Assembly (NCBI RefSeq): GCF_033439725.1
Contig: NW_026944388.1
Coordinates: forward strand, 1,054,001 to 1,118,000
Direction: 5' to 3'
DNA: 64,000 bases
Source: Neurospora tetraspora
Taxonomy: Eukaryota > Ascomycota > Sordariomycetes > Sordariales > Sordariaceae
Made by a program: the position numbers and the translations under genes. Positions 10,914-21,930 of this stretch are shown piece after piece. The notes under the pieces were generated by a model that worked only from the letters and a program-made list of their open reading frames with translations, was not told the DNA's origin and did no database searches. Position 1 is the first letter of the stretch. Every line of letters starts with the position of its first letter.

Positions 10914-13900
10914 ATGAGTTCCCGGCGCAATGGGAGCTTGAGCTCCACGCTGCTTCTCATAGCAGCCAATCTGCTGATCCCAGTCGCCATTGTCATATTC
11001 GCAACTGGCTTCTTCCCATATAAGCCTCTTCTACCGGGTCTGGCTGAGTATGGGCCATTGGATGGCTATGGTGAGCCGCCGGAAGCTCCGTTTGACAAGC
11101 TGGTCTTCATGGTAGTTGACGCACTGCGAAGGTAAAGAGATGTCTCCATCGCCAATACCGCCCATCGTCAAGTAGCCATGTTAATCCGGGGTTTATATGT
11201 AGTGATTTTGTATATACTACCAACAGTGGCTTCAAGTTCACTCAATCGTAAGCTCTTCCACAAGCTGCGCACTTCCTCGACTTCCGTAGATCTGGAATGT
11301 TGACATCTCATATAGCTTGATTCGCAATGGTGCTGCAATTCCCTTCACGGCTCATGCCACGTCTCCCACAGTCACCATGCCTAGACTGAAGGCCATCACT
11401 ACAGGCTCTGTGCCATCTTTCCTCGATGTCGTTCTCAACCTCGACGAAGGCGATGAGTCCTCAAGCCTCGCGTCGCAAGACACCTGGCTGGCTCAGATGA
11501 AGGCAAAGGGTACTGGGAAGCTAGTAATGTACGGAGATGATACTTGGTTGAAGCTCTTTCCGGGTACATTTGATCGTGCTGATGGCACCACGAGCTTCTT
11601 TGTTTCTGTAAGTATCTACGGTTGCAAGGCAGGCGTCGGCTCTGTGCTAACGTGAGTAGGACTTCACCGAGGTTGATCATAATGTCACTCGAAATATTGC
11701 TGGAGAGCTCCAAAATGACGACTGGAATACCATGATTCTTCACTATCTCGGACTTGATCATATTGGACATAAGGGAGGACCGAGAAGGTAAGGTCACCTT
11801 GCACATCTCATTATGCACATTACTAACTAGCCACACAGTCCTCATATGGTCCCGAAGCAGCGGGAAATGGATGATATCGTCAACCAGATATACAAGGCCA
11901 TAGAAACCCAAGACCACCTAAAGTCAACACTCTTTATTGTTTGTGGAGATCACGGAATGAACGATGCCGGGAATCACGGCGCCTCATCGCCTGGCGAGAC
12001 TTCACCGGCCCTCCTTTTCATCTCCCCCAAGCTCAAAGGCCTCCAGAAAAACCAAGACGCTCCGTTACCAGATGCCGAAGACTTTCAATTCTACTCGACC
12101 GTTGAACAGTCTGATCTGGCGCCTACGTTGGCTGCTCTCCTAGGATTCCCTATTCCCAAGAACAATCTGGGTGCTCTGATCCCCGAATTCTTGTCCATCT
12201 GGCCTAAGAGTAAGCTGTGAAGCCGTCAAACTTTCTGGTCATTCCTTTTCCTAACAAGACTACAGAAGCCGACCAGGCCTATTTGCTGCATCAAAACGCT
12301 CGCCAGATCCAAACCGTCATCTCGGCTGCTTCGGGTACCAAAACCTTCGACTCTGCTTTACCCGTATCATCCTGCGCCAACCCTTCGTCCGACTACGAAG
12401 AACTCGCCTGTGAATGGCAAGGTCCTTCAAACATTCTCATGTCTGCTAGAGTTGGCGACGACATGGACCCTCAGTGGGCACTGCCTGTCACTATGGTAAG
12501 CATTAACAGACTTTTCCTCCCCGATCCAGCTAACCGTCTTTCAGTGGCTTCGTAAGGCTCAAGAGCTCATGAGCGGCATGGCAAGCAACTACGACATGTC
12601 CCGACTCATCCTAGGCCAAGTCGCCGCCCTCCTCGCCGTGATCTTCAGCCTATATGCAGCAACCAAAACCGTCTCCCCAACCCGTTCCCTCACCCCCTTA
12701 CTGGTCATCTCCATAGCCTATAGCATCATGATGTTCGCCAGCAGCTACGTCGAAGAAGAGCATCACTTCTGGTATCTAGCAACGAGCACTTGGTTTGGCT
12801 ACCTCACCCTCCGCGGTTTCAAGCGGTACGTCTTCTTTCTTTTCTCATCCCCCTTTCCTTCCCTTCCTTCCCTTCCCTTCCATTCATGCCCCCCAAACAA
12901 CTAACAAAATCTCCAGCACAACAACCACCTTCCCCTCCCACCTCCTCCTCACCACCACCCCCATCCTCCTCTCCCTCCGCCTCCTCCGCGCCTGGAACCA
13001 AACCGGCCAAAAGTTCGCCGGCACCCCAGACATCGTCAAGCTCTTCCTCGAACCCCACCCACACTTTCTCTGGTTGCTCGTCGGCCTCACCTACGTCTGG
13101 ACCCACCGCCAACTCGTCTACTCCTTCCACGGGCGCATCCCGGTCCCCATCAACTACCCGGCCATGACGGGCCTGGTCCTGGCAGCGTTTACTTTCAAGG
13201 CGGCGTTTACACTAGAAGATGCGCCCGAGTTGGTGGTGGGGTTTGTCAAGAGTAGTCTGCTTGATTTCACGAGGGGCGCGAGCTTGATTGCGAGAGCTAG
13301 AGCGGTGTTTGTTGGCCTTGGGCTGGCGACAGCGGCGGGGATGGGGTTTATTTTGTGGGAATGGAAGATGGGGGGCCGCCGAAGCAGAAGAAGCAGAAGT
13401 AAGCGGCTGGCGCTGGCATCGAAGAAGAAGGTGCCGGCCCGGGCCGAGGCCATCACAACCCTCCAACACCTCTACACCATCCTCGCCCTCACACAAAGCC
13501 GGACGACCAACACCCCCCTGTTTCTCATCTTCAATTTGGTCTACTGGTTCCTATCCAACGAGATTGACGCCCCGGAGGACGGTGGTAAAAGTCTGTCGAC
13601 CGCGGAACTGGGAATTTCTTCCCTACTCCTGCAGTACGCCTCCTTCTTCGCTATGGGCGGGAGCAACGCCATTTCGTCCGTTGATCTATCTAATGCCTAT
13701 AACGGGGTAAGCGACTTTAACGTTGTCCTGGTTGGCGTCTTGACGTACGTGGGGAATTGGGCGGGACCGGTGTGGTGGGTTTTTGGGACGGTGGTGCTTT
13801 TGGGGAAGATTTGGCGGAGAGATCAGAATCAGAAGAGGTTAGGTAGCGGCGGTGATGGGAAGAGAGGGGACGAAGAAAGGGAAGCGGAAGTGAGCATGGT

Positions 13901-14132
13901 AGAGGAGCAGGGACGAATCGGTCTGTTCAAGACCTATGTTGCTGTGATGACGCTGTTTACGGCGTTTAGTGTCGCGGCGGTCATGGCGGCTTGTACGATT
14001 CTTAGGACGCACTTGTTCGTGTGGACGGTGTTTTCGCCAAAGTACTTGTACTGCGTGGCTTGGAGCTTGGGTCAGCATTTGGTGGTGAATGTTGGACTGG
14101 GTGGGTTGTTGTTTTGGCTCGGGTCGTTGTAG
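10914..14132 (+). CDS. las21: GPI ethanolamine phosphate transferase 2 (Las21/Gpi7/PIG-G, eight exons)
   Basis: ER membrane enzyme that adds phosphoethanolamine to the second mannose of the GPI anchor. Exons 10914-11131, 11203-11247, 11316-11607, 11660-11787, 11839-12209, 12266-12495, 12545-12825 and 12917-14132 give 926 aa. An N-terminal membrane anchor (residues about 10-30) is followed by a luminal alkaline-phosphatase-fold domain. Its metal and catalytic marks are FMVVDALRSDF, SPTVTMPRLKAI (nucleophile Thr), YGDDTW, HYLGLDHIGHKGG and CGDHGMND. The C-terminal half is a multi-spanning membrane region. A basic low-complexity loop around GGRRSRRSRSKR lies between two membrane segments. Yeast Las21 is about 830 aa; the excess here is in loops. 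The choice among the three GPI transferases rests on the N-terminus (PYKPLLPG, APFDKLVFMVVDALR), which fits Las21 better than Mcd4 or Gpi13. Confidence 0.93.
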
Positions 14133-14574
14133 GTTAACTTAAGGGTTCGTGTGGTTTGGTCCAAGAGGAGGAGGAACATGGGGAAGGGTGGTGTGAGATG
14201 ATGATGTGATATATGTGTCACTGTGTTGGTTGCTTGTAGTAGATCTAGAAGCTAGATGTAAGGAGCAGATAAAATATTGAGATTCGGCAGCATAGCCTCG
14301 ACGAGGTGATCAGAAAAATGGAATGCATGGAAGCAAACAAGAAAAGCCCTTTGACGTTTTATTCATTGGTATCCTGCAATTTCCATGGACAAAAAAACCA
14401 AGCCAACACGTCCTAGTTCAAGAAGCTCAAGGCTTGATAGCAAGCAAGAAAACGAAGACATAAAGCCAAGCCAAAAACACAGCCTCCATATCGTAGTGTC
14501 CCATCCAAACCCAATCAAGTCAGTTCATATGTACTTCAACAAACCAGGGTCTCTGGCTTAACCCGTACGCAACC
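14133..14574. other. convergent intergenic region
   Basis: Space between the stops of the GPI transferase (+) and condensin (-) genes. Contains AATAAA-like A/T-rich stretches near 14,270-14,280 and 14,350. No gene was recognised. Confidence 0.5.
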
Positions 14575-17500
14575 CTATTCAGAGTCGTCATCATCGTCTG
14601 ACAGCAACTCGTCAACAAGCTCATCATCATCTTTCCCTTCATCCTCTCCATCCTCCACATCATCGTCCCGTTCTTCTTCCCCATCCTCTTCCCCTCCCTC
14701 ACCATCCTCCTCGTCCTCTTCATCTCCCTCCTGCACCTCCTCCTCTTCTTTTTCTTCCTCCTCCTCAATCTTCGTCCTCTCCATCACCGTATCTCCATCA
14801 CTATCATCCAGAATCTCCTCCACAATATCCTCCGTACCCGCTCTACTGCTCCGTCCAGCACTCAACCGCGCCTTGGCCTTCATCGCACTCGCCCTCCTAC
14901 TCCCTCTCCTCCCAGCCGGTTGTTGCTCTTCCTGCTCCTCCTCTTGTTGATGCTGCTGCTGTTGCACACTCACCACACTCTGCGAACTCTGCCTCCTACT
15001 CCTAACAGAAACGCCTCTCAACAACCTCCTCTGCTCCGTGCTCGGCTCCTGAGCTTCTGTCGCAGTCGGTTTTGGCGTCGATTCCCGATCACCATCATCA
15101 TCATCACCGACTTGGGTACCGCCCATTTCCACGTCCACATCCTCGCCCTCCTCGTCCTCCTCCTTGATGGAGACAGCAACGCTGACTTCTCTCTCCTTTC
15201 TCTTCCTGCCGTTAACAGGCGCAGCAGCAGCAGCAGCAGCAGCAGCAGCGCCAGACACAGATGGTGCGACGGAGCCGGCTCTGGAGACAGCCCCACCGCC
15301 GCCGCCAGCTTTGCTAGCCGGAGGCACGACGCTACCTGCCCTGCTGGCGCTTCTTCTATGGCTGGTGGCGCCGGAGGCGATGGAGGCGTGGCGGCCGCCC
15401 GCCGCGTTGTTGGCGGCGTCTTGCTCGGCGGCGGCGTCGAAGGCGTTGACGATTTTGCCGAGGGAGACGTGGATCTTGTAGAGAGCGTTGCGGGAGGTGG
15501 CGTCGGAGAGCAGGTTGTTCTCGACGGCGTTGGTGACGAGGGCGTAGACGTCGCGGATCTTGATGGGCGAGGACGGGTTGGAGGAAGAGGAGCCGGAGGG
15601 GATGTAGAGCTTTGCGAGGAGGGCGGCCATGATGCGCTTTTCTTCTTCTGTTTCTGGGTGTCAGTATCACACGATTCGGCGGGAGGAAGAGAAAAACATG
15701 ATGCTAGGGAGATACGTACTGGCTCCGTTTCCTTGTAACCTTTCGAGAATATCCTTGGCAAAGTCGAGGTGGACATCTGCCGAAACGGTCTTCTTCTCGG
15801 GGTCAAGGCCTGCGCTAAACCCTTCATCGGGGTTGTAGCACTTTCTGGGATCCGTCCAATCGACCAAGCAGGCAGCGATGGTGGACATGCTCACCATCTG
15901 ATCATCCACATCGGCCTCTTCGTCATCCAGGCCTTCACGCACGTTGTACAATGTATGCAGCGCATCCAGCGCAACCCGGCGCATCAGGTCCTGGTTCTCT
16001 GGTCGCGAGTAGCAGAACACGGGCAAGAAGTAATTGAGCGCCTGCCTGACGCTCTGGTTCTCTGCACTGGCGGGCTCAAAGTACGCGATGACGAGGGTTC
16101 TGAGCAACTCGGCAGAGACGTCAACATCGCTGACCACGCGGCCGAGAAGCAGTTTGGAGACGGCCACGGTAGCGGCAGCCTGGACCTCGGGAGATCTGCC
16201 GCCGGCGCGCAGGGCCTTGACGTAGACCTTGAGGAGATTGGTGTTATTCGAGAGCAGCTGCGCGCCGTGAACGTTGAGAATATCGGTAAGGATATGCAGG
16301 GCGGTGATCTGGAGAGCAATGTGGCCCTTGGCGAAGAAATGCATGAACAGGGTGAGGTTCTCCTCGGCAAGCGAGCGGTCGAGGAGCGAGCAAAGGCCGA
16401 GACAGACGAGACCGCGCTCGCGAACAGGGGCCTCGTGGCTGCGCACGGCGGGAACGACGAGGTTGTTGAGCATGGAGACAAGATGATCGTTTCGCTGGAG
16501 ATTGCCAGCGACATTGGTGAGCATGCACTGCACAATGTGGAGACACTTCATGTTAATCATGATCTCCTTGATGGCCTTCTGAGCCGCCTCCTCCTCCGAC
16601 AGTTCAGGACCCTTGTTCTTCTTTTTCTTAGATTGAGAATCTTCGTCGTCGCTGACCTCGGATCTAGCTGAGTGAAAGGACTCGTTGTCATCAATGTCGC
16701 CTTCGTCAGGAACATCGTCAACGATGGTGTCGTGGACGTCGGCGACGGCTTCAAGCACAATACTGCAGAATTCCTTCTCACCGGCCGCATCGGGGGCGGA
16801 AAGGTCTCGCAGAACCTGGACAGTGAGTTTAGTGACTTCATCGGGGAGCTCCGGAATAGAGAGGGTTTGTCGCAAAAGGGCAAACATCTTGCGACGGCCG
16901 ACTTCATCCGAATAGTCCAGGGTAAGGGCGATATGGAGAAGCTGTTCGACAATGAACTCTTGCTCGACAGTGTCCTCTTCCTCGTCCTCGTCTTCCACCT
17001 CCTGCTCGTTAATCCTCTTGATGGCATCGATAAGCACCTTGACGTATCGCTCCAAGTAGAATGCGAGTTTGGTGACTTCGGGTAGCTTCTCGTCGACAAG
17101 GGACTCATATTTCCCATTGCCCTCGTTCCTGCAGAAGTCGTTGAATGTCCGAGCAACAAACACGGATTCCGAGCTGAGCGTCTCCCAGAAATTGTCATCG
17201 AAATTTACTGCATTTCTGTAATCGGCACGGCCCTCCCAGAAGCCCTTCATAGCCTCGAGAGCGACACCGTTCTCCCCTCCAGAGTTGACAACATCAATGC
17301 GCTCCAAGAGCTCCAGCAAAGCCTCCATGCTTGGAGGTGACACCTCGGAAGGCTGGCCTCCTTCAACAGGGGGCGCAGTACCAGCGCAATCCTCGATCCA
17401 TCTCTCACGGAACAGGCGGCAGGCGGCCTTGCGCACATTTTCGTCTCTGTCGCGTAGACCCCAGCGAAGAAGCTTCTCTCTCATAGATAGTGACAAATGG

Positions 17501-18396
17501 CGGAAGTCACCCAGCGCAGGCAGGAGACGGGAGTAGACAGCGCGCCGCGTAAGCGCATCTTGGTCGCGTGCTCGTTCCAGCAGGTATGGCAGGGTCGTCG
17601 GCAAAATCGGCAGGTTAACCAGGAGAGATCTCCTCACATCGGCACTAGGGTCGTTCTGCAAGACTTCGAGGAGCTTTTCGAGGAGACCGGTCGATCCATC
17701 ATCGTCGCTATCGTCGGAATTCGGTTCGCCCTCAATCTGGTTGCCGGCCAAGCGTCCAAGACCCAGCACAGCTTGTGCGCGAACCATGGCCTCCTTGTCA
17801 CGAATCCTCCTAAGTAGACTTGACCGCAGTTTCTGGAAGAGGTCATCGTCAATCGCCTCGAGGGAGTTGATGATATGGGATATAAGCTGGGTTGATCGGT
17901 AGCGCACGAACTTGTCCTTGGCGATCATCAAGGGAAGAACGGATTCCATCAAATGTCCGGTAAGTCGGGTGCTGGGTGTCTCGGGCATGGTGCTGGCATC
18001 CGGGTCGGCCTCGCCGAGAATTTCGTTATCCTTCTCGACGGCGTGCCGCAGGAACAGACCGATGAAGCGGACAGTCTTCTCGCCGACTCCTTCGCTTTTC
18101 TTGATGGGCATGACGCGCAGGACGCAGCGCACAAACTCCTTGTTGAAGTCATCCTCCTCGAATTCGTCGGCCTCGGCAGGCTTCTTCGTACTCGTCGGCT
18201 CGTAGCAGCATGCTTCTTGGATCTTGCGCAGGGTCACGGCCAGCTTGCGATGGGATGCCGTGGTCTTTTGGGCGTCGCGGAAGACGGTTGCGACTTGTGT
18301 CCGTAGCGCATTGTCGGGAGTATCCAAGGGTGCTTCTGGGACGACCGAGGCCTGACGCGACCCGCGTGTCGCCCTCGTCGATCTGCCCGGCGCCAT
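14575..18396 (-). CDS. ycg1: condensin complex non-SMC subunit 3 (Ycg1/CAP-G, two exons)
   Basis: HEAT-repeat subunit of condensin, which binds DNA and shapes mitotic chromosomes. Exons 18396-15720 and 15647-14575 join in phase to about 1,249 aa. The N-terminal two thirds is a HEAT solenoid with the CAP-G pattern: VATVFRDAQKTTASHRKL, FVRCVLRVMPIKKSEGVGEK, RLLRRIRDKEAMVRAQAV-type repeats, and later VRERGLVCLGLCSLLD. Residues about 590-620 are an acidic disordered stretch. The second exon codes for the end of the family domain (ALLAKLYIP) and then a long low-complexity tail with an Ala run, Gln-rich segments and a very acidic Glu/Asp terminus. The start is the ATG at 18396 (MAPGRSTRATRG); an extension to 18405 would need a TTG. 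The fold and identity are clear; the tail is poorly conserved in the family and could be trimmed by unseen splicing. Confidence 0.93.
15220..15249. repeat. (GCA)n microsatellite coding poly-Ala in condensin subunit 3
   Basis: About ten GCA units in a row. On the minus strand they encode an alanine run in the disordered C-terminal tail of the condensin subunit. Such a tract is expected to vary in length between strains. Confidence 0.85.
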
Positions 18397-18994
18397 GGTC
18401 GGCAACGGCTGTTGGTATTAGCGGGGCCTGCGCAGCGGCAGTCCTCTATTTGTATGCGATGAAGAAGAAGTACAAGTAATTCAAACCCAACATAAAATAA
18501 AAAAGGTAAAAGAAAGACGTGGTGAGGTTTCGTAGGATGGCTTGCAACGACGAGATGAAAGTGACACTATCCGCGAAGGTTGTTTTGTTTACTTTGCACT
18601 GGGCTGCCGTGAATTTCCTAGCGGCCCCCGTCAGCGGGACCTGGAGAGGGGTCGCTGCTCGCTGCACTGTCCGTCTCTTCTGTCGCAGAACACGAACCAA
18701 CAAGCTTGTGCCTGAGTGGTCTGTGCGCCCCGCAGAGTGGAAGCGCACGAGAGATGCCAAGCTTGACGGAACGATAAGCTCCCCTGTACGTTCTTATCGG
18801 GACTCCACCTCGAATATTTTTCTTTGGGCGAAGGGTCCAGAACTGTTGTCGCTGGGGGAAGCTGTACTCGGTGATTCCCATCCCCCATTGTGCATTGAGA
18901 GGGTCACTTCACTACACTTTGTTTTTGGATTGATTTTCAACAACATCAACAACCACACCCAACAAACACATCACCACACAACCCGCCTGCAACA
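18397..18994. other. divergent promoter between condensin subunit and nop4
   Basis: Roughly 600 bp shared by two genes read outward. Contains an A-rich stretch at 18,465-18,515 and a CAACA/CCACA-rich leader just before the nop4 ATG. A 219-codon plus-strand frame crosses it but runs into nop4 in another frame and shows no domain. Confidence 0.5.
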
Positions 18995-21319
18995 ATGGGC
19001 AAGGACGGGAACAAGAAGCGCCAACGCGAGGTGGACGAGGAGATCCCAGTTGATCCCGATGCCATCAAGGATTCCGATGTTGCTGCACACCACCCCCCAA
19101 GCAAGAAAGCTAGAGTTGAATCCAACCGCTCTCTCTTTATCCGACAGCTGCCCCCAAGTGCCACCGCCGAGTCCCTGACCGAGTTCTTCTCCCAACATTT
19201 CCCCGTGAAGCATGCCACCGTCGTCCTCGATCCCAAGTCCAAGACCTCGCGCGGCTATGGTTTCGTCACCTTTACCGACCCCGAGGATACCCTCGAGGCC
19301 AAGGCCAAGCTCAACAACTATCTGCTTCAAGGAAAGCGCCTGAAGCTCGATATTGCCGAAGCCAGACACCGTGATGCCAAGAAGACCGGCCCCGTTGTGT
19401 CCAAGGTCGCCGAGGAGAAGCAGAAACGTGCCGAGGCCGCCGCCGAGGCCCAGAAACCCAACAAGCTCATCATTCGCAACTTGCCATGGAGCATCAAGAA
19501 GCCCGAGCAGTTGGCCGAGTTGTTCAAGCCATACGGCAAGGTCAGGTTCGCCGACTTGCCCAACGACAAGGGCAAGCTCTCCGGTTTCGGTTTCGTCACC
19601 CTCCGCGGTCGCAAGAATGCCGAAAAGGCTATCGAGGCCATCAATGGCATGGAGGTCGATGGCCGCCCGTTGGCCGTCGATTGGGCCGTGGACAAGCAGA
19701 CATGGGACCAGCAGAACGGTGGAAAGTCGGACGACAAGAAGGAGAAGAAGGATACGAAGGCCAAGGAACCCAAGGAACCCAAGGACAAGAAGACGGAGGA
19801 GGAGGAGACTGCTGGCATGACACAGGAGGAGAAGGATCTTTACAACTTCTTCAAGAGCCAAGGCGAGAACCTCGAGAGTGAAGATGAGGAGGACGAAGAT
19901 AAGGACAAGGAGGACGATGAGGAGGACGACGAAGACAAGGACGAGGATGATATTGAGGAGGATGAGGAGGATGAGGACAAGGAGGAGGAACCGAAGCCCA
20001 AGAGAATGACCGACAACTCTCTAACACTCTTCATTCGCAACCTACCATACACCACCACCGACGAGCAGCTGAAGGCGCACTTTACCCAGTTTGGCGGCAT
20101 CAGATACGCCAGAGTCGTCAAGGACAAGGCCACCGATAGGCCAGCCGGTACCGGTTTCGTGTGCTTCTTCAACGAGGAGGAGATGAAGACCTGCCTCAAG
20201 GGCGCCCCCCGCCACCAGCCTGCCCCTACACTCGCCAAGCACTCCGTCCTTCAAGACGAGACCGTCGACCCGGAGGGCAAGTACACGCTCGACGGCCGCA
20301 TCCTGCAAGTCGCCCACGCTGTCTCCAAGGACGAAGCCGAGCGTCTCGCCGAGGCCTCGGCCGGCAAGAAGGACAAGGACAAGAGACGCCTGTACCTCCT
20401 GAACGAGGGCCAAATCACACCATCGTCCACGCTCTTCAAGGTCCTTACCCCGGCCGAGATCAAGATGCGCGAAGCGTCTGCCAACCAGCGCAAGAAGCTG
20501 ATCCAGTCCAACCCGTCGCTGCACCTGTCGCTCACCCGTCTCGCGCTGCGCAACCTACCGCGCAACATCAGCTCCAAGGAGCTCAAGGCGCTCGCGCGCC
20601 AGGCCGTCGTCGGATTCGCCAAGGACGTCAAGGAAGGCAAGCGCGCGCCCATCTCCAAGGAAGAAAACTCGCGCGGCGGCGAGCAAGACAAGGAGAACGA
20701 GCGCCTCCGCAAGCTCAAGGGCAAGGGTGTCGTCACACAGGCCAAGATCGTGTTCGAGACGACCACGGGCACTAAGGTAGACGAGAAGGTCGGCGGCGGC
20801 AAGTCGCGCGGCTACGGCTTCATCGAGTACTCGTCGCACCGCTGGGCGCTCATGGGCCTGCGCTACCTGAACGGGTTCGCGGTCAAGAACGAGCTGGGCA
20901 AGACGCAGCGGTTGATTGTCGAGTTCGCCATCGAGAACGCGAACGTGGTGCAAAGGCGCAGGCAGGATGAGGAGAAGCAAAGGACGATGACGCCCGCGGA
21001 GAGGAAGGCGGAGATGGAGGAGAAGAAGAGGTCCAAGGAGGCCAAGGAGGCGTACAAGGCCGGAAGGAAGGCTGACAGGAAGAAGGGCAACAAGCCGGAG
21101 AAGCCGGCTGGGTGGAATAAGGGTAAGGATAAGAAGGGTCCGGCTGAGGTGGCTAAGGTCGCCGGCGCCGCACCGGCGAAGGAGGTCAAGGCTGAGGATA
21201 TCAAGGTGGATAAGAAGGGCAAGAAGAGCGAGGAGGCTAAGGAGGCCATGATGACCAAGATCCTGGCGAGGAAGAGGCAGCAGAGGAAAAAGAAGGCTAA
21301 CGTCAGGGGCAAGAAATGA
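18995..21319 (+). CDS. nop4: nucleolar RNA-binding protein Nop4 (four RRM domains)
   Basis: Single-exon gene of 774 aa. Nop4 (RBM28 in animals) is needed for 27S pre-rRNA processing and 60S subunit production in the nucleolus. RRM1 covers about residues 45-125 (RNP2 LFIRQL, RNP1 RGYGFVTF). RRM2 covers about 155-230 (LIIRNL, SGFGFVTL). An acidic Asp/Glu linker follows at about 285-335. RRM3 covers about 343-445 (LFIRNL, GTGFVCFF), with a long loop. RRM4 covers about 510-650 (RLALRNLP, RGYGFIEY). The C-terminus is a Lys/Ala-rich basic tail (KKGKKSEEAKEA, RKKKANVRGKK) typical of nucleolar proteins. Four RRMs with an acidic linker in this order distinguish Nop4 from Mrd1, which has five or six. 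No intron is needed to keep the frame. Confidence 0.94.
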   Translation: MGKDGNKKRQREVDEEIPVDPDAIKDSDVAAHHPPSKKARVESNRSLFIRQLPPSATAESLTEFFSQHFPVKHATVVLDPKSKTSRGYGFVTFTDPEDTLEAKAKLNNYLLQGKRLKLDIAEARHRDAKKTGPVVSKVAEEKQKRAEAAAEAQKPNKLIIRNLPWSIKKPEQLAELFKPYGKVRFADLPNDKGKLSGFGFVTLRGRKNAEKAIEAINGMEVDGRPLAVDWAVDKQTWDQQNGGKSDDKKEKKDTKAKEPKEPKDKKTEEEETAGMTQEEKDLYNFFKSQGENLESEDEEDEDKDKEDDEEDDEDKDEDDIEEDEEDEDKEEEPKPKRMTDNSLTLFIRNLPYTTTDEQLKAHFTQFGGIRYARVVKDKATDRPAGTGFVCFFNEEEMKTCLKGAPRHQPAPTLAKHSVLQDETVDPEGKYTLDGRILQVAHAVSKDEAERLAEASAGKKDKDKRRLYLLNEGQITPSSTLFKVLTPAEIKMREASANQRKKLIQSNPSLHLSLTRLALRNLPRNISSKELKALARQAVVGFAKDVKEGKRAPISKEENSRGGEQDKENERLRKLKGKGVVTQAKIVFETTTGTKVDEKVGGGKSRGYGFIEYSSHRWALMGLRYLNGFAVKNELGKTQRLIVEFAIENANVVQRRRQDEEKQRTMTPAERKAEMEEKKRSKEAKEAYKAGRKADRKKGNKPEKPAGWNKGKDKKGPAEVAKVAGAAPAKEVKAEDIKVDKKGKKSEEAKEAMMTKILARKRQQRKKKANVRGKK

Positions 21320-21930
21320 GCTCTAGGCTCATGGGGGTTGATGTAGGGAGTGAAATCCGTTTTTTTCTGCTGCTGGCCTGGAATGTCGAAACCTGTTATT
21401 ACATTAACCGGGCCTTTTATGTTTCCTATTATCTTCATCACGTTCAAAAGCAATGTCTTATAGCGTTTTCCAACACCTTTGCTCACTTCCTCAGTAGTAT
21501 GTGTTTCCTGAAGGTTAATTGGATGGACTCCTTTGTGTTCTACGTTCTCTTCAGGTTCTTTTCTGTCCCTTTAGGGGCTTTCCAACTTCGTGTAACTCTC
21601 TTCACCTCTCTCTCTCTTTGCACCTCTCTTCACAACTCACTTCACCTCTCTTCACCTTCCGCTAATACCCTTATAATATAGCGAAAGCTACCTAGGAACA
21701 TGGTATTTCCGCCGTGCACACTGGTCAAGTTCTCTTGCAGAGTTCATTAACCAAGACAACGCTCAATGATATTGTACGCCTTCTACATGCTTATTACATA
21801 ACAGAACGCCTGCCTGCCTGCCTGCTTGCTTGCTTGCTTGCTTGCTTGCTTTTTCTCGCTATGCTCGCTCGCATGCTTTCTAGATACGCTACCGAAACAT
21901 CAAACTTTCCACCCTTCCCCCCCAGGTTAT
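21320..21930. other. convergent intergenic region with tetranucleotide repeat
   Basis: Between the stops of nop4 (+) and the NIPA gene (-). Contains CT-rich tracts at 21,600-21,660 and a TGCC/TTGC repeat at about 21,808-21,850. Short frames here are repeat translations and not genes. Confidence 0.5.
21808..21850 (+). repeat. (TGCC/TTGC)n tetranucleotide microsatellite
   Basis: About ten tandem four-base units, first tgcc and then ttgc, showing one repeat type drifting into another. It lies in the 3' intergenic space of nop4 and the transporter gene. Confidence 0.85.

Noticed and set aside
14520-15738. Frames opposite and beside the condensin tail (272 codons plus, others)
   Set aside because: Translations of low-complexity repeat DNA in the wrong frame; the minus-strand frame continues a conserved protein.
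18519-19178. 219-codon plus-strand frame across the nop4 promoter
   Set aside because: It enters nop4 in another frame and shows no family pattern.
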